Shown: positions 62,285 through 64,000 of the stretch, piece by piece
Layout of the letters: every line of letters begins with the position of its first letter
Position numbering within the stretch: position 1 is the first letter of the stretch
Origin: Sulfurovum sp. AR
GTDB taxonomy: Bacteria > Campylobacterota > Campylobacteria > Campylobacterales > Sulfurovaceae
Assembly: GCF_000296775.1 (NCBI RefSeq)
Contig: NZ_AJLE01000001.1
Location: 124,001 to 188,000, forward strand
DNA: 64,000 nt
Direction of reading: 5' to 3'
The notes under the pieces: model-generated
The model's database searches: none
What the model was told of the DNA's origin: nothing
Seen by the model: only the letters and a program-made list of their open reading frames with translations
Translations under genes and position numbers: made by a program

Positions 62285-62369
62285 TGGTACCGCAGGTCGG
62301 ATTCGAACCGACACGCCCGAAGGCAGAAGATTTTGAGTCTACCAAGTCTACCAGTTCCATCACTGCGGC
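62285..62369 (-). tRNA. tRNA-Leu (CAA) with unusual stems
   Basis: An 85-base class II tRNA on the minus strand: acceptor GCCGCAG / CTGCGGT with encoded ACCA, long variable arm with a GCC-TTCG-GGC hairpin, T-arm GTCGG/CCGAC with TTCGAAT. The anticodon loop CTCAAAA gives CAA. Two stems carry a U-U opposition (standard positions 11-24 and 28-42), where an A at position 24 and at 42 would make both stems perfect. A nine-base tandem repeat TGGTAGACT spans the junction between D-arm and anticodon arm. Confidence 0.85.
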
Positions 62370-62536
62370 ATCTGCATTATAAAACGCAGAAGGGATTTTA
62401 CTCCTAGGGAGCTTAAAGAAGGGTTATACATTACAAATATTATCAGATAAAATATCTATAAATAGTCCGTTCAAGCCGTTAGATTTATATTAAGAGTGTA
62501 AAATGGAGTGTAAAGCAACGCGGGGAGATAGGTATC

Positions 62537-63733
62537 ATGAAAAGAGTAGTGGTGATCGGTGGAGGATATGGTGGACTGAGAGCTGTCGAAAAACTATCTA
62601 AATATCAAGATATAGCTATCACACTGATCGATAAAAATCCCTATCATTATCTACAAACTGAGGCGTATGGCTATATCGCAGGCCAATTTGATATGCATGA
62701 CGTTGCGATCGATCTGCAGAATTGGTGTGAAGGATTTAAAGAGAGGGTAACATTCATCCATAAAGAAGCTACTTCTATTGATTTTGAGGAGAAGAGCGTA
62801 CACTTGGATGGGAGAGATCTCTTTTATGATTATCTCATCATTGCTACAGGTGCAAAAACAAACTTCTTTTCATTTATTGAGGGATTAAGAGAAAACAGTT
62901 ATGGTGTCAAAAATCTGGAGAGAGCACACAATTTTAGAATAAAGTTTGAAAATATTATCTACAAAAAATTGCAGCATGAAGAGGATTCTAGAGAAGGGAA
63001 ACTCAATATTGCTGTTGGAGGCGCGGGACTTAGTGGCGTGGAAGTCGCTGCTGAGATGGCTTATGTGTTGGACAGTTACAGTAAAACGATCGGAGATACA
63101 GCCAAAGAGATACATATTTATCTCATAGATGCAAGTGATACCATACTCCCAGGTATGGGACAATACAGTATTGACAATACCAAAAAGAGATTGGAGGCAC
63201 TGGGTGTCAAGATTCTCACAAGTACTTTTATCAACACGGTTGACGCTACACACGTACACTTTAGAAGTGGTGAAAAACTGCCCTATAGTTTCATGATCTT
63301 CACGGGTGGGATCAAAGCATCATCACTCAATGATACGATCGATAATGAGAAAAATAGTATCAATCAACTGATTACCACTCCAGAGCTTAATGTTCAAGGT
63401 CAAAAAGATGTCTTTGCCATAGGGGACTGTGTGGAGATAAAAGACGCAAAAGGTAACATTTTGCCTCCCACAGCACAGATTGCCGAAAAAAGTGCAGAGT
63501 ATGTGGCAAAAACCATTAGACAACGCATAGACGGTGTGGAATCCAAGCCATTTGATGCTGATGTCTCGGGTGTTTTTATCGCATTGGGTGGAAAGTATGC
63601 AGTAGGTGAAATGTTCAAGTATATCAAAGTGAAAGGGTATGTTGCATATGTACTTAAAAAAGCGATCACACATGCATATTATCTGGGACTACGCTTGCGT
63701 ATCAATACAGGATTTAAAAATCGTAACAGATAG
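62537..63733 (+). CDS. NADH dehydrogenase-like FAD oxidoreductase (NDH-2 type)
   Basis: A 398-residue flavoprotein with two dinucleotide folds: RVVVIGGGYGGLRAVEKL for FAD (residues 3-20) and IAVGGAGLSGVEVAAEMAYVL for NAD(P)H, and the second FAD motif DVFAIGDCVE. The C-terminal region (residues 330-398) has the amphipathic helices KVKGYVAYVLKKAITHAYYLGLRLRI typical for membrane attachment of type II NADH dehydrogenases. It should transfer electrons from NADH to quinone without pumping; related sulfide:quinone reductases lack the redox cysteines seen there. The ribosome binding site is weak (GGGGAGATA). Confidence 0.82.
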   Translation: MKRVVVIGGGYGGLRAVEKLSKYQDIAITLIDKNPYHYLQTEAYGYIAGQFDMHDVAIDLQNWCEGFKERVTFIHKEATSIDFEEKSVHLDGRDLFYDYLIIATGAKTNFFSFIEGLRENSYGVKNLERAHNFRIKFENIIYKKLQHEEDSREGKLNIAVGGAGLSGVEVAAEMAYVLDSYSKTIGDTAKEIHIYLIDASDTILPGMGQYSIDNTKKRLEALGVKILTSTFINTVDATHVHFRSGEKLPYSFMIFTGGIKASSLNDTIDNEKNSINQLITTPELNVQGQKDVFAIGDCVEIKDAKGNILPPTAQIAEKSAEYVAKTIRQRIDGVESKPFDADVSGVFIALGGKYAVGEMFKYIKVKGYVAYVLKKAITHAYYLGLRLRINTGFKNRNR

Positions 63734-63796
63734 AGGCCATTGTACAGAAGATGACACTGTCTTCAGCGCTTAGATAAGAATAAATATGTCATTTTG

Positions 63797-63820
63797 ACCC
63801 TTTTTTATAGGGTTTTATTT
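63797..63820 (+). terminator. Terminator after the NDH-2-like gene
   Basis: ACCCT, seven bases, AGGGT and then TTTTATTTT: a short five-base stem with a good T-run, about 60 bases after the stop. Confidence 0.55.
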
Positions 63821-63868
63821 TAATTTGTTATAATATCTTCATTATTTAATATTAATTTAGGAATAAAA

Positions 63869-64000
63869 TTGAAAATCACAATTATTATTACGGCTATACT
63901 TTTTATCTATGCTGCATTTTCTACTATCTTTCATGAAACAGCATTGGTGGGTGATATCGGGAAAACAATAGGAGATACCAATCTCTATCTATTTGGCTAC
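63869..64000 (+). CDS. ftsK: FtsK N-terminal segment (5' part, runs off the window)
   Basis: From TTG 63869, behind TTTAGGAATAAAA, 44 residues are read to the window end. The first transmembrane helix (IIITAILFIYAAFST) is followed by LVGDIGKTIGDTNLYLFGY, which matches the start of epsilonproteobacterial FtsK (helix, short loop with G-x-x-G..., second helix start LFGYLS). FtsK is the DNA translocase at the division septum. The rest lies outside. Confidence 0.65.
   Translation, partial: MKITIIITAILFIYAAFSTIFHETALVGDIGKTIGDTNLYLFGY

Noticed and set aside
62537-63733. Sulfide:quinone oxidoreductase for the NADH dehydrogenase-like gene
   Set aside because: The catalytic cysteines of SQR are not at the expected places, and the second dinucleotide motif and C-terminal amphipathic helices fit NDH-2 better.
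1-64000. CRISPR arrays, prophage or intact insertion sequences
   Set aside because: No regularly spaced repeats, phage structural genes or intact transposase genes were found on reading both strands.

Overview
The window looks like chromosome from a Campylobacterota (Epsilonproteobacteria) bacterium, most likely of the Sulfurovum/Sulfurimonas type. The clues are the protein sequences themselves: a short RecO, a carboxynorspermidine dehydrogenase paired with a biosynthetic arginine decarboxylase, a glutamate synthase large subunit with a very short propeptide, an AccD with an N-terminal zinc ribbon, and an AT-rich genome with tightly packed, often overlapping genes. The assignment rests on sequence recognition only. 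No database search was possible.

Layout. 1-4.4 kb: the end of murF, a META-domain protein, a secreted conserved protein, a CHAD protein and an outer-membrane barrel protein, followed by a decayed second copy of the start of the CHAD gene. 4.5-10.2 kb: a fused TRAP transporter, an orphan MoxR ATPase, two thioredoxin-like proteins, a cytidine-deaminase-like enzyme, a small ribbon-helix-helix-like protein abutting a fructosamine-kinase-like protein, and a glycine-zipper lipoprotein. 10.3-16 kb: the molybdate operon modE-modA-modB-modC, preceded by two tandem ModE-type operators and facing a large hybrid histidine kinase. 16.4-24.1 kb: PhnA-like protein, RND efflux pump, MscS channel, a lipoamide-dehydrogenase-like flavoprotein, and recO, which seems to start at a non-canonical codon. 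24.2-30.9 kb: gltB (with a possible leader peptide), an inositol-monophosphatase-family protein, accD and thiE.

30.9-40.6 kb is the accessory part. It holds a degenerate FtsK-like protein with an alpha/beta-hydrolase-like partner, then an AT-rich island. The island contains a pseudokinase-transmembrane-Sel1 repeat protein, a membrane-anchored protein with tandem C-terminal modules, a 1001-residue secreted propeller/helical protein, two small two-helix membrane proteins and a 30-residue CxxC peptide. This island is the best candidate for an undescribed system.

40.6-51 kb: DNA repair (ogt), a methyltransferase, hydrolase and transporter genes, a DsbD-like reductase, small DUF proteins, and carboxynorspermidine dehydrogenase. 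51-62 kb: aspartate aminotransferase, cysE and speA in one operon; divergently an Mla-type lipid transport operon (STAS-MlaE, MlaF, MlaD, lipoprotein); then an outer-membrane barrel and the overlapping ubiX-coaD-tmk-hisS operon. 62-64 kb: three tRNA genes (Gly-GCC, Gly-UCC, Leu-CAA), a type II NADH dehydrogenase-like protein and the beginning of ftsK.

Functional links: SpeA and carboxynorspermidine dehydrogenase belong to one polyamine route; ModE with ModABC is a self-contained molybdate uptake and control unit; MlaE-F-D plus the PqiC-like lipoprotein form one envelope lipid transporter. Several genes (the ribbon-helix-helix-like gene, the AEC transporter, mlaE) have a -10 box only 6-7 bases before the start codon and no ribosome binding site, suggesting leaderless mRNAs.
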